From Alloalcanivorax marinus (GTDB lineage Bacteria; Pseudomonadota; Gammaproteobacteria; Pseudomonadales; Alcanivoracaceae), in the NCBI RefSeq assembly GCF_016785095.1, contig NZ_JAEKJB010000002.1, positions 372,001-436,000 of the forward strand: DNA of 64,000 nucleotides, written 5' to 3'. The notes below the pieces were generated by a model. The model was given only the letters and a program-made list of their open reading frames with translations. It did not search any database and was not told where the DNA came from. This document shows positions 8,739-16,822 of this stretch, one piece after another. The position numbers and the translations under genes are program-made. Position 1 is the first letter of the stretch. The number at the start of each line of letters is the position of its first letter.

Positions 8739-10688
8739 TTGAATGTTCCACGCCGGCCCGGGCCGCCACTTTGGTGGCCCGGGCTTTGTCTGATGGTGTG
8801 GCTGGCGTGCTCGATCGGCGCGCCGGCGGCGGCGTCACCGGCCCGCCTGGGGCCGGATCTTCCCTATACCTGGGTGGCCGACCCCGGCGGCGAGGCCGGG
8901 CCGGACGATATGCTGCCAGCGCTGCGCGAGGGCGCCCCACGGCAGGGGATTTTCTCGCGCGGCTACACGCGCACGGTGTTCTGGGTACGGGTTGTCCTGC
9001 CGCCGGAACAGGCCGCCGACGGCGAACGCTGGCTGGAGCTCAAACCCAACTTCGTCGACGATATCCGCCTGTTCCTCCGCCCCCTGGGGAGCGATGGCCC
9101 GTGGCGCCAGCGCCGCGCCGGCGACACCTTCGACGGCCCCATCGGCGACATCGACCACCGTTTCCCGCTGTTCGTTCTGCCGCCGGACGAGCATGGCTAC
9201 GAAATGCTGTTCCGTGTCGCCAGCAGCAGCGCCGTGATGCTGCAGATGAATGTCTGGCAACCCCGGGAATTCCTGCCCGCGGCGGCCCGCGCCACCACTT
9301 TCTGGAGCTTCTACTTCGGGCTCGCCACCCTGTCGGCGTTATTGGCGCTGGTATTGGCGGTGGTGTTGCGCACCCGCTTGCTGTGGTCGGTGACCGGGAT
9401 GTCCGCCGCCTACGTGCTGGTGGCCTGTATCCAGGGCTACGTGGCCTGGCTGATCCCGGATATCGGGTGGCGCCTGCAGCATTACCTCACCGGCGTGCTC
9501 ACCCTGTCGGCCTATGGGTTGTTGCTGTGGATGGCCTCGGAGGCGTTGCAGTTACGCCGACGGCTGCCGTGGGCCCATCGCATGCTGATGCTCGCCTGTG
9601 CGGTGACCGTGGTGTTGTTACTGAGTGTGCCGCTGGACTTCTATGGTGCCGCGATCCGTTTTCAGATGCTGGTTTATCTGAGCACCTGCGCGGTGTTCGT
9701 GACCGCCTGCCTGTACGTGTGGTGGCGGGACCGTTTCCGGTTGTCTTCGGTGCTGTTGGGCCTGAACCCGCTGATCTGCATCCTCGCCAGTTTGTTCGGT
9801 CTGTTCACCACCGTGGGCTGGATCGCCTTTCGTCAGGAGATCTATGTGGTCTGGCAGTACGCCCTGATCGTGAACATGCTGGTGGTCACCGGGCTGGCGG
9901 TATATCAGGTGCGCATCAAGCGTTACCGTGAGCGGGAACGCTTGCAGCTGGCCCGCGCCCTGGAACTGGAGCGCGAGGCGCGTTTCAATCAGCGCCAGTT
10001 CATGGGGCTGGTGGCCCATGAGTTTCGCACGCCGCTGGCGATCATCGCGGCGAGCCTTCAGAATCTGCGTTATCTGGGGGTCTCCGATCCGCGCCAGCTC
10101 AGCCGCTACGACAAGATCGACCGCGCCACCGACCGGTTGGTGCAACTGACCGACAACTGCCTGGCGGACGCGCGGCTGGACGCCGATGATCTGTGGCTCG
10201 ACCGGCGCCGCCTGTGTTTGCTGGAGCTGGTCACCGAAGCGGCCTCCCTGGTGGGCGCGGCGGGCCACCGGTGGCGCTTGACCCTGGACGGGCAGCCGCC
10301 GCCGGCGGGGGAGCGCTGGACCGGAACCGCCTGGCTGGACCCGGCGATGATGCGCATCGCCCTGTCCAATGTGATCGATAACGCGGTGAAATATGGCAAC
10401 GGCGGGCCGCGAGTCGATGTGAGCCGGCATGCCGACCACTGGAGCGTGGCGATCCGCGATCAGGGGTCGGGCATCGCCGAGGACCGGGTACCGGTGATCT
10501 TCGAGCGTTACCGCCGCGCCGCGCCGGCGGAGCACAATCACCGGCGTGGTGTCGGCCTGGGGCTGTATGTCAGCCGCCGCATCGCCCGCGCCCATGGTGG
10601 CGACCTGGTGCTCGCCGACAACGGCGATCACGGTTGCTGTTTTTTGTTCACCCTGCCATTGCCACCGGAGGAGGAGGCATCGCACTGA
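8739..10688 (+). CDS. 7TMR-DISM sensor histidine kinase
   Basis: A 649-residue hybrid sensor. An N-terminal signal/membrane segment is followed by a periplasmic 7TMR-DISM extracellular domain (about 40-175, beta-sandwich with WLELKPNFVDDIRLFL), seven membrane helices (about 190-395), a short coiled coil, a HisKA dimerisation domain with phospho-acceptor H427 (VAHEFRTPL), and a HATPase domain with N box NVIDNAVKYG and G box GVGLGLYVSRR. The reading frame starts at TTG 8739 behind a G-rich ribosome binding site; the next in-frame ATG is 8793 without a good site, so the start is uncertain. Its TGA overlaps the response regulator ATG. DISM domains bind carbohydrate-like or other small ligands; the ligand is unknown. 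Confidence 0.9.
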   Translation: MNVPRRPGPPLWWPGLCLMVWLACSIGAPAAASPARLGPDLPYTWVADPGGEAGPDDMLPALREGAPRQGIFSRGYTRTVFWVRVVLPPEQAADGERWLELKPNFVDDIRLFLRPLGSDGPWRQRRAGDTFDGPIGDIDHRFPLFVLPPDEHGYEMLFRVASSSAVMLQMNVWQPREFLPAAARATTFWSFYFGLATLSALLALVLAVVLRTRLLWSVTGMSAAYVLVACIQGYVAWLIPDIGWRLQHYLTGVLTLSAYGLLLWMASEALQLRRRLPWAHRMLMLACAVTVVLLLSVPLDFYGAAIRFQMLVYLSTCAVFVTACLYVWWRDRFRLSSVLLGLNPLICILASLFGLFTTVGWIAFRQEIYVVWQYALIVNMLVVTGLAVYQVRIKRYRERERLQLARALELEREARFNQRQFMGLVAHEFRTPLAIIAASLQNLRYLGVSDPRQLSRYDKIDRATDRLVQLTDNCLADARLDADDLWLDRRRLCLLELVTEAASLVGAAGHRWRLTLDGQPPPAGERWTGTAWLDPAMMRIALSNVIDNAVKYGNGGPRVDVSRHADHWSVAIRDQGSGIAEDRVPVIFERYRRAAPAEHNHRRGVGLGLYVSRRIARAHGGDLVLADNGDHGCCFLFTLPLPPEEEASH

Positions 10689-11407
10689 TGGACGCGGCCT
10701 TTCCCAGACTCGCCATCGTCGAGGACAACGACGACCTGCGCGAGGAATTGCTGTTTTTTCTACGCCACAACGGCTACGCCGCCTGGGGCGCCGACAGCGC
10801 CGAGGCGTTCTGGAAGCATCTGCACCGCAACCCGGTGGACATCGTGCTGATCGACCTGGGCCTGCCCGGCGAGGACGGTTTCGGCGTGATTGAATATCTG
10901 CATGAACTGGGCGGATACGGGCTGGTGATCATCACCGCCAAGGGCGGACAGCAGGAAAAGCTGCGCGCGCTTAACCTGGGCGCCGATCTGTTCCTGGTCA
11001 AACCATTGAATTTTTCCGAATTGAACCGGGCATTGACCACCCTGGCCCAGCGTTTGCGCGGCGAGGCCGGCGGCGACCCGGCGCGGGTGCGGCATGGCGA
11101 TGGCGCCGGCGGTTGGCGCCTGGATGCCGCCGCCGGCCGCCTGGCCGGCCCCGACGACCGTCAGCTCGCGCTGTCCCAGCAGGAAACCGAGTTGTTGAGG
11201 ATTCTGCTGCGCGGCAGCCATCAGGTATTCAGCAAGGAAGCGCTGCACGATCTGATGTTCTCCCATGCGCCGCACCCGGATACACATCGTATCGATGTGA
11301 TTCTCAGCCGCCTGCGTCGCAAGGCCCGAGAGGGCAATATCGATTTGCCGATCCGCTCCATTTTCGGCCGTGGCGTGGTGTTCACCGGGACCCCGCGCGA
11401 CGGCTGA
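10688..11407 (+). CDS. OmpR/PhoB-family response regulator
   Basis: 239 residues: receiver domain (about 5-120) with acidic pocket IVEDND, phospho-acceptor D56 in VLIDLGLPGEDGFG, conserved Thr (VIITAKG) and Lys (LFLVKPLNF), then a winged-helix DNA-binding domain (about 140-235, ending IRSIFGRGVVFTG). ATG 10688 shares bases with the kinase stop codon (ATGA), so the two genes are one translationally coupled two-component system. No adjacent obvious target operon; the DUF1835 gene downstream is convergent. Confidence 0.92.
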   Translation: MDAAFPRLAIVEDNDDLREELLFFLRHNGYAAWGADSAEAFWKHLHRNPVDIVLIDLGLPGEDGFGVIEYLHELGGYGLVIITAKGGQQEKLRALNLGADLFLVKPLNFSELNRALTTLAQRLRGEAGGDPARVRHGDGAGGWRLDAAAGRLAGPDDRQLALSQQETELLRILLRGSHQVFSKEALHDLMFSHAPHPDTHRIDVILSRLRRKAREGNIDLPIRSIFGRGVVFTGTPRDG

Positions 11408-11639
11408 GAGGTTTGAGAGAAATGAGACTGACATCGCTTCGCCATCATCGGGATACTGGCGTCACGATGTTGGCGTGTGATTGCGCCGTCGATGTCGGTT
11501 GGGAGCGAGGACGTGTCTCAAGGGGGAATACCTCGCCAGGGGTGGTGGCGCTGATGGAAGGCGTCGCCGCCGGGGCCGGTGATATCGCGGGGGGCGGTAT
11601 CACCGGCATTGGATTCTCGAACCACCGTGCCGCCCGGGT

Positions 11640-12932
11640 TCAGAGCGAATTGGCCGGGCGCCGCTGCGGCCTGCCGTTGGCCTTGTTCAAACACCAGCTT
11701 TGCCGGTCGCCGTCGATCGGCACGCCACCCACCCAGCGCCGGGGCGGATGGCTATCCAACCAGTTATTGTGGCCGCTGAGCACGGCATGGCCGTGGTGGG
11801 TGATGGACAACTCCCGTTCCGCCCAGGGCTGATCCGCGTCGCCGTGTTCCTCCAGCACCGGCGTCGGCCCGGACAACAGTGGCCGCAGCATCCAGTGGAA
11901 CAGGGTGTCGCCGAGGTACGGCAGCGGCTCCCGTTCCAGCATCAGGTCGCGAAAGATCTCCCCGGCGGGCTTGGGGCCCCGTTCGGCCACCAGTTGCACG
12001 GTGAGCTGTTCACTCAGGCCCAGACCGGTTTCCTCGTCCGGCAATTCCAGCAGATGGCGGCGCAGGGCCCGCCCCAGCATGGGCAGCGCGGTGGTGTTGC
12101 GCTGGCTGAGCCGGTCCAGGGCGTCCGGGGTATCGGCGCTGATCGCCCGCCAGGCTCGCCGGCCCAGCACCAGCAGCGGCTCGTCCACGGCGCGCCGTTG
12201 TTGCCATAGCCAGCCCAGCACCTCCGGCGCCAGTTGGCCCAGGCCCACGAAGCGCGCCACGCCGGGTATCGCGTCGGTGGCCACCAGTTCCACCCGCACC
12301 CTCGGCCAGCGCCGGCCGAAGTGATCCAGGATGTAGGCCAGGATCAGCTGGTCGTAGCTGTCGTGCTCGAACCACAGCACCACCCGCTGGTTGCCGTCGG
12401 CGTCGTCCAGATCCTGGTATTCGCGCTGCTGGCGGGACAGGGTCCGTTCCGCGTCCAGGGTCAGTGCCTCGGCGAGAAAGTGGGCGCGGGCTTCGATGAA
12501 ACGATCCCGGGGCAGGCGCCGCACCGGCCCGATGCAAAACGGATCGGCGAAGGTGAGGCAGCGGCCATGCAGGCCGCAGAGGGGCAGGGCGTCGCGCAGA
12601 TCGTCCCCGCAGCGGATGTGCACCGTGGTCCGCTCGCCATCCAGTTCATCACCGGCGCGGCGGGCGGCGGCGTCCAGTTCACCGACATGCTGTTCGAAGG
12701 CGTTCCAGTCGGGGAAGCCCATTTCCCGGGACACCGTCTGCAGGGCGTCCCTCATCTCCAGGGGCGCCGCCTCCGGGGTGACCCGGTGCAGGGCCAGGCG
12801 GGCCAGGGAGCGGCTGTCGCCGCCGTGCGCCGCCTCGTACAGACGGCGGGCATCCGCCACCGGATCATCCAGATGGAAGCGGCCGTTGCTCAGCGAGGTG
12901 TCGTCCCGATCGACGGTGGCGGACGGCGTCAT
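11640..12932 (-). CDS. DUF1835 domain-containing protein
   Basis: A 430-residue protein. After an N-terminal region containing ALQTVSREMGFPDWNAFEQHV comes a DUF1835 domain starting TVHIRCGDDLRDALPLCGLHGRCLTFADPFCIGPV and including VVLWFEHDSYDQLILAYIL, then a C-terminal winged-helix-like half. ATG 12932 has a GGAGA ribosome binding site five bases upstream and is preferred to in-frame ATGs at 12971 and 12995. Function of the family is unknown. The 232-base gap on its 3' side (11408-11639) holds no feature I can support. Confidence 0.82.
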   Translation of the reverse strand: MTPSATVDRDDTSLSNGRFHLDDPVADARRLYEAAHGGDSRSLARLALHRVTPEAAPLEMRDALQTVSREMGFPDWNAFEQHVGELDAAARRAGDELDGERTTVHIRCGDDLRDALPLCGLHGRCLTFADPFCIGPVRRLPRDRFIEARAHFLAEALTLDAERTLSRQQREYQDLDDADGNQRVVLWFEHDSYDQLILAYILDHFGRRWPRVRVELVATDAIPGVARFVGLGQLAPEVLGWLWQQRRAVDEPLLVLGRRAWRAISADTPDALDRLSQRNTTALPMLGRALRRHLLELPDEETGLGLSEQLTVQLVAERGPKPAGEIFRDLMLEREPLPYLGDTLFHWMLRPLLSGPTPVLEEHGDADQPWAERELSITHHGHAVLSGHNNWLDSHPPRRWVGGVPIDGDRQSWCLNKANGRPQRRPANSL

Positions 12933-13037
12933 GATGGTCTCCGGTTCAATGCATGAATAACGGTTGACCATCGTGGCGCCCGGGTCAATGAACAAGCCGT
13001 GAGGAAACGGCCCCAGAGCGCTGATTTTATGGAGTTT

Positions 13038-13280
13038 TTACTCGCGGCCCTCGGGGGGCGCGATTTCCAGCAGCCGGTAACCGGCCGCTTCCAGAGCGCG
13101 CAGGCTGGCGTCTTCCTGCCAGCGGTATTCGTCCGGCAGGCTCAGGGGCATGCCCAGTTGCGGCCGGACCAGGCCGGCCGCCAGGTCCTCGGTGGGTTTG
13201 CGCGGGTAGGACACCGCGTACACATTGCACCGTCCGTCGGGGGCCTCCACCGTGACCGCCCAATACCGTCCATTCATCAT
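13038..13280 (-). CDS. Small hypothetical protein (80 aa)
   Basis: An 80-residue ORF (MMNGRYWAVTVEAPDG...) with a well-placed AAGGAG ribosome binding site before ATG 13280/13277. It has mixed alpha/beta character, no cysteines, no membrane segment and no motif I recognise. It lies between the AraC-type regulator and the DUF1835 gene, all leftward, with gaps of more than 100 bases, so it need not belong to either operon. Amino-acid composition and third-position GC look coding. Confidence 0.6.
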   Translation of the reverse strand: MMNGRYWAVTVEAPDGRCNVYAVSYPRKPTEDLAAGLVRPQLGMPLSLPDEYRWQEDASLRALEAAGYRLLEIAPPEGRE

Positions 13281-13420
13281 GTTTGCTCTCCTTGCGCCCC
13301 GCGCGCCGGTTTCCTCACCGGACGCTCATGGGTGCAAGGTGCCATCGGTCCGGCCGCTTGTCTGTCATCCTTCGCTGATCGTTACGTAGGAAATGACGTA
13401 CAGCAGAATCGCAAAAAGGC

Positions 13421-14287
13421 TTACAGCGCGCGCTCAAGGGCGCCGTAGCTGTCGATCACGCGTCGGTACTGGCTGGGCGCGGCGCCGATGTGTTGTTGAA
13501 AAAAGCGGGTGAAATGGCCCTGTTCGGAGAAACCCAGGTCCTCGGCAAGCTGGCCCAGGGTGCCGGTGCGTTCCGTTTCCAGCCAGGTGAAGGCACGCCG
13601 CATGCGGGTGTCGTTGAGCATCAGCATCGGAGACATGCCGGTATCGCGCCGGAACAGGGTGAAGAAGTGAGCCCGCGACAGGTTGGCGGCGCGGGCGGCG
13701 TTGGCCAGGCAGTCCGGGTCGTCCACGTGATTGCGCAGGTAATCGCAGGCGCGGCGGATACGGGTGTCCTGGAAGCCGAGCCGCGACGCGGCGCCCAGCC
13801 GGCGCAGTTGACGCCACTCGGAGTGGTCCTCGATCAGTTCGATCAGAAAATCGAACAGCAGCGATTCGATGCGTTCGCGGGGCACCAGCTCCGGCGAGTA
13901 GGCCTCGGCGATCAGATAGTCCGCCAGCCTTCGGTTCTTGCTGTTCAATTCGATGCCGCACTGGGTGAAAAAGCCCGGGTGGGCGCTCAGCGCCAGGGAA
14001 TGCTGGATCTCCGCCAGCCAGGCGGGCTCGATGTAGAGCGCCAGGATCTGGGTGGGGCCGGCGCCGGGCTGGTGGTCGTAAAAATGTGGCTGCCAGGCGT
14101 TCACCAGCACCGCGTGACGGTCGGTGAGCGGTACCCGCCGTCCATTGACGTTGAAGAAGGTGTCCGCCCCCGCCGCCTTTACCAGTACGTGGCATTCATG
14201 GTGGGAGTGGGTCACCAGGGTATGGTCCATGTCGAGCAGGGCGACGCGCCCGAAGGACCCGTGAAAAACGCGCTGTGCAATGGACAT
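13421..14287 (-). CDS. AraC-family transcriptional regulator
   Basis: 288 residues: an N-terminal cupin-type sensing domain (HHECHVLVKAAGADTFFNVNG..., about 25-110) and a C-terminal double helix-turn-helix (about 185-285) with the family signature LAEDLGFSEQGHFTRFFQQHIGAAPSQYRR. ATG 14287 has a strong GAGGAG site. It is the last gene of the leftward unit headed by UbiD, 11 bases after XdhC, suggesting it senses a metabolite of the island. A cupin sensor next to catabolic genes usually means an acid or aldehyde ligand; this is inference. Confidence 0.88.
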   Translation of the reverse strand: MSIAQRVFHGSFGRVALLDMDHTLVTHSHHECHVLVKAAGADTFFNVNGRRVPLTDRHAVLVNAWQPHFYDHQPGAGPTQILALYIEPAWLAEIQHSLALSAHPGFFTQCGIELNSKNRRLADYLIAEAYSPELVPRERIESLLFDFLIELIEDHSEWRQLRRLGAASRLGFQDTRIRRACDYLRNHVDDPDCLANAARAANLSRAHFFTLFRRDTGMSPMLMLNDTRMRRAFTWLETERTGTLGQLAEDLGFSEQGHFTRFFQQHIGAAPSQYRRVIDSYGALERAL

Positions 14288-14298
14288 CTCACTTCTCC

Positions 14299-15264
14299 TC
14301 AAAGGGCGTCGCGGCGCTTGCCGCGATAGACGCGCAGGATATCGGCCATTACCGCCAGAGCGATTTCCGCCGGCGTCTTGCTGCCCAGGTTCAAGCCGAT
14401 GGGCATGTGGATGCGTTCGATCTGCTCCCGGGTCAGGCCTCCGATCCGGCGCAGCCGCTCGGCGCGCCGTTCCGAGGTACGTTGCGAGCCCATGGCGCCG
14501 ATGTAGAACGCCGGAGTGCGTACCGCCTCCATCAGGGCCAGATCGTCGATGCGTGGATCGTGGGTAAGCGCCACCACCGCGGTGGTTTCGTGGCAGCCGC
14601 CGGCGGCGATGAATTCGGAGGGCATCACCGGGCGCACCGTGATGTCGTCGGTAAGCAGGCCCTGTTTGTCCTCGCGCGGGTCGCAGGCGATTACCTCGCA
14701 GCCCAGTTCCACGGCGAAGCCGGCGCACACTCGTGCCACCGGCGATACCCCGGCGAGCAGCAGGCGCAGCACCGGGCCAATGCGAATTTCCACCCGCTCG
14801 CCGAGCAGTCGCGCCGCCTCGCCGCCCTGATCCGGTGACAGATCCAGGGTGCCCCGGGTCAGATCGATGTGGCGCACCCGCCGGTGCTGGCCGAGCAGGG
14901 TGTAGCGCAGGGTGGTGAGGTGCTCGATCCAGTCCGGCGTGGCCGGACGCCGCTCCACCAGCACCAGCAGGCTGCCGCCGCAGGGCAGTTGCAGCCGTTG
15001 ACGTTCATCCTCGCTTTGACCGTAACGCACCACCTGGGCCGGCGCCGGGAAATCGTTCCGTGCCAGGCCTTCGAGAAATTCCTCTTCCACGCAGCCCCCG
15101 GACAGCGAGCCCACATGGGCGCCGTCGGCGCGGGCCACCAGCATCGCCCCCGGCGAGCGCGGCGCCGATCCATAGGTGGACAGCACCGTGCACAGCCACA
15201 CCGGATGGCCGTCGCCGGCCCAGGCCAGGGCCTGCTCGATCACCTGCAGATCAAGGGGCTGCAT
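14299..15264 (-). CDS. XdhC/CoxI-family molybdenum-cofactor maturation protein
   Basis: 321 residues with the XdhC N-terminal module (VLSTYGSAPRSPGAMLVARADGAHVGSLSGGCVEEEF) and the C-terminal Rossmann module (ARVCAGFAVELGCEVIACDPRE; ALTHDPRIDDLAL; YIGAMGSQRTSERR; HMPIGLNLGSKTPAEIALAVMADIL). XdhC proteins hold molybdenum cofactor while it is sulfurated and load it into xanthine-oxidase-type enzymes. The only such enzyme in the window is encoded at 32.9-37.3 kb, so this gene functionally ties the UbiD unit to the molybdenum hydroxylase unit. Its start overlaps the UbiX 3' end by 14 bases. Confidence 0.93.
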   Translation of the reverse strand: MQPLDLQVIEQALAWAGDGHPVWLCTVLSTYGSAPRSPGAMLVARADGAHVGSLSGGCVEEEFLEGLARNDFPAPAQVVRYGQSEDERQRLQLPCGGSLLVLVERRPATPDWIEHLTTLRYTLLGQHRRVRHIDLTRGTLDLSPDQGGEAARLLGERVEIRIGPVLRLLLAGVSPVARVCAGFAVELGCEVIACDPREDKQGLLTDDITVRPVMPSEFIAAGGCHETTAVVALTHDPRIDDLALMEAVRTPAFYIGAMGSQRTSERRAERLRRIGGLTREQIERIHMPIGLNLGSKTPAEIALAVMADILRVYRGKRRDAL

Positions 15265-15874
15265 GGGTGACCCCGGTGTTTCCCGGGCCGTTGTCGGTGT
15301 CGCGCCAGCGGCGCACGATGCCCAGTTCGATGTCGAACAGATCCAGCACCCGGCCGAGACTGTGATCGACCATGTCGTCCAGGGTTTTCGGCAGGGCGTA
15401 GAAGGCCGGCACCGGCGGCGCGATCACCGCGCCCAGCTCGGCGAGTTCGGTCATGGTGCGCAGGTGATTCCGGTGCAGCGGCGTCTCGCGCACCATCAGC
15501 GCCAGCCGGCGCCGCTCCTTGAGAATCACGTCGGCGGCCCGGGTCAAAAGGGTGGAGGTGACGCCACTGGCGATCTCCGACATCGAGCGCATGGAGCAGG
15601 GCGCCACGATCATGCCCAGGGTTTTGTAGGAACCGCTGGCGATGGCGGCGCCGATGTCCTGGTTGGAATAGCACACCGAGGCCATCGGCTTGAGGTCCGA
15701 CCAGGACAGACCGGTTTCGTGAGAGACGGTGATCAACGCCGACTTGCTGACCACCAGATGGGTCTCGATCGGCGTGTCGCGCAGCAGCTCCAGCAGGCGC
15801 ACGCCGTAGATCGCCCCGGACGCTCCGGAGATGCCGATGATCAGACGTTGCGGGCGGGCTTCAGTCGAGTTCAT
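15251..15874 (-). CDS. UbiX-family flavin prenyltransferase
   Basis: 207 residues with the UbiX signature: IIGISGASGAIYGVRLLELL flavin-binding start, the phosphate/DMAP region ASGSYKTLGMIVAPCSMRSMSEIASG, RAADVILKERRRLALMVRETPLHRNHLRTM, and PPVPAFYALPKTLDDMVDH. It makes prenylated FMN, the cofactor of UbiD decarboxylases. Because it sits in the same unit as a UbiD homologue it is likely the dedicated cofactor supplier rather than the ubiquinone-pathway copy. ATG 15874 lies inside the LysR 3' end (14-base overlap). Confidence 0.94.
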   Translation of the reverse strand: MNSTEARPQRLIIGISGASGAIYGVRLLELLRDTPIETHLVVSKSALITVSHETGLSWSDLKPMASVCYSNQDIGAAIASGSYKTLGMIVAPCSMRSMSEIASGVTSTLLTRAADVILKERRRLALMVRETPLHRNHLRTMTELAELGAVIAPPVPAFYALPKTLDDMVDHSLGRVLDLFDIELGIVRRWRDTDNGPGNTGVTHAAP

Positions 15875-16802
15875 GGTCGGTGGCGCCTTCCTTGTAGAAA
15901 TGAATGGCATCGAGCCCGGTGGCCAGGGTCTTGCCGATGATGTCCACGAACAGGCGGGCCGCCGGCGACAGCGGGCGGCGGCTGTCGTGCACGCACACCA
16001 TGCTGCGGTTGAGGCCGGGGCGCTCCAGCGGGTAGGCGCGCAGAGCGCCTTCCTCCAGGCCCTGGCGCAGCACCGTGGCGGGCAGGATGCTGACGTAGTC
16101 GCCTCGACGCAGAAAGCTCTCGATCACGGTGAGGTCGTCCAGTTCCAGATCCGGGCTTACCTCCAGCCCCAGCGCCGCCAGGGACTGGTCGATGACGATG
16201 CGCAGGCCATGCAGCCGCGAGGGCAGCACCAGCTTCAGTTCGCGCAGCGCCGCCAACGGTACCGGGGTCGGCACCCGCAGCCGGTTGGCGGCGCCGGTGG
16301 CGACCAGCAGTTCCTCGTCCACCAGGTCGATGCGGGTGAGGCGTTCCTGCTGGAAACTCTGGTTGATGACGGCGAAGTCCAGATCCCCGGAGAGCACCCG
16401 GTCGATCAGGTTCTGGCTGTAGCCGTAGCTGACCTGGAGCTCCACGTCCGGGTGGTGTTCGACGAAGTAGGCCAGGGTGCTGGCCAGGGCCTGGTTGGCC
16501 GCCGAGGCGATCAGGCCAGCGTGGATGCGTCCGCTGATCTCGCCGTTGCGGTGGATCAGGGTCTGCCGCGCCTCCAGGAGCTGGCCGAGCAGCGGCATGA
16601 ACAGCCGGTAGGCCTGCTCACCGGTCTCGGTGGGGATCATGCCCTTGGAGGTGCGTTCGAACAGTGGCTGGCCGAGTTCCTCCTCCAGCTTGGAAATCTG
16701 CATCGACAGGGCCGGTTGAACAATGTTGAGCCGCTGGGCGGCCCGGGTCACCGACCCTTCCTCATACAGACAGGTGAAGTACTTTAGCTGGCGTAGCTCC
16801 AT
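15861..16802 (-). CDS. LysR-family transcriptional regulator
   Basis: 313 residues: winged HTH (1-60, MELRQLKYFTCLYEEGSVTRAAQRLNIVQPALSMQISKLEEELGQPLFERTSKG) and a periplasmic-binding-protein-like effector domain (about 92-295). It lies within the leftward unit between aldehyde dehydrogenase and UbiX, overlapping UbiX by 14 bases. It probably controls the divergent UbiD/TRAP promoters at 19.76-20.04 kb, where dyads are visible. Known furan-dicarboxylate clusters also carry a LysR regulator. Confidence 0.93.
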   Translation of the reverse strand: MELRQLKYFTCLYEEGSVTRAAQRLNIVQPALSMQISKLEEELGQPLFERTSKGMIPTETGEQAYRLFMPLLGQLLEARQTLIHRNGEISGRIHAGLIASAANQALASTLAYFVEHHPDVELQVSYGYSQNLIDRVLSGDLDFAVINQSFQQERLTRIDLVDEELLVATGAANRLRVPTPVPLAALRELKLVLPSRLHGLRIVIDQSLAALGLEVSPDLELDDLTVIESFLRRGDYVSILPATVLRQGLEEGALRAYPLERPGLNRSMVCVHDSRRPLSPAARLFVDIIGKTLATGLDAIHFYKEGATDHELD

Positions 16803-16822
16803 GGCGGCCTCGGCGCTTGGAT

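Noticed and set aside
11422-11832. Plus-strand open frame between the response regulator and the DUF1835 gene
   Set aside because: Weak ribosome binding site, and most of it is antisense to the conserved DUF1835 protein; the remaining part has no coding character.
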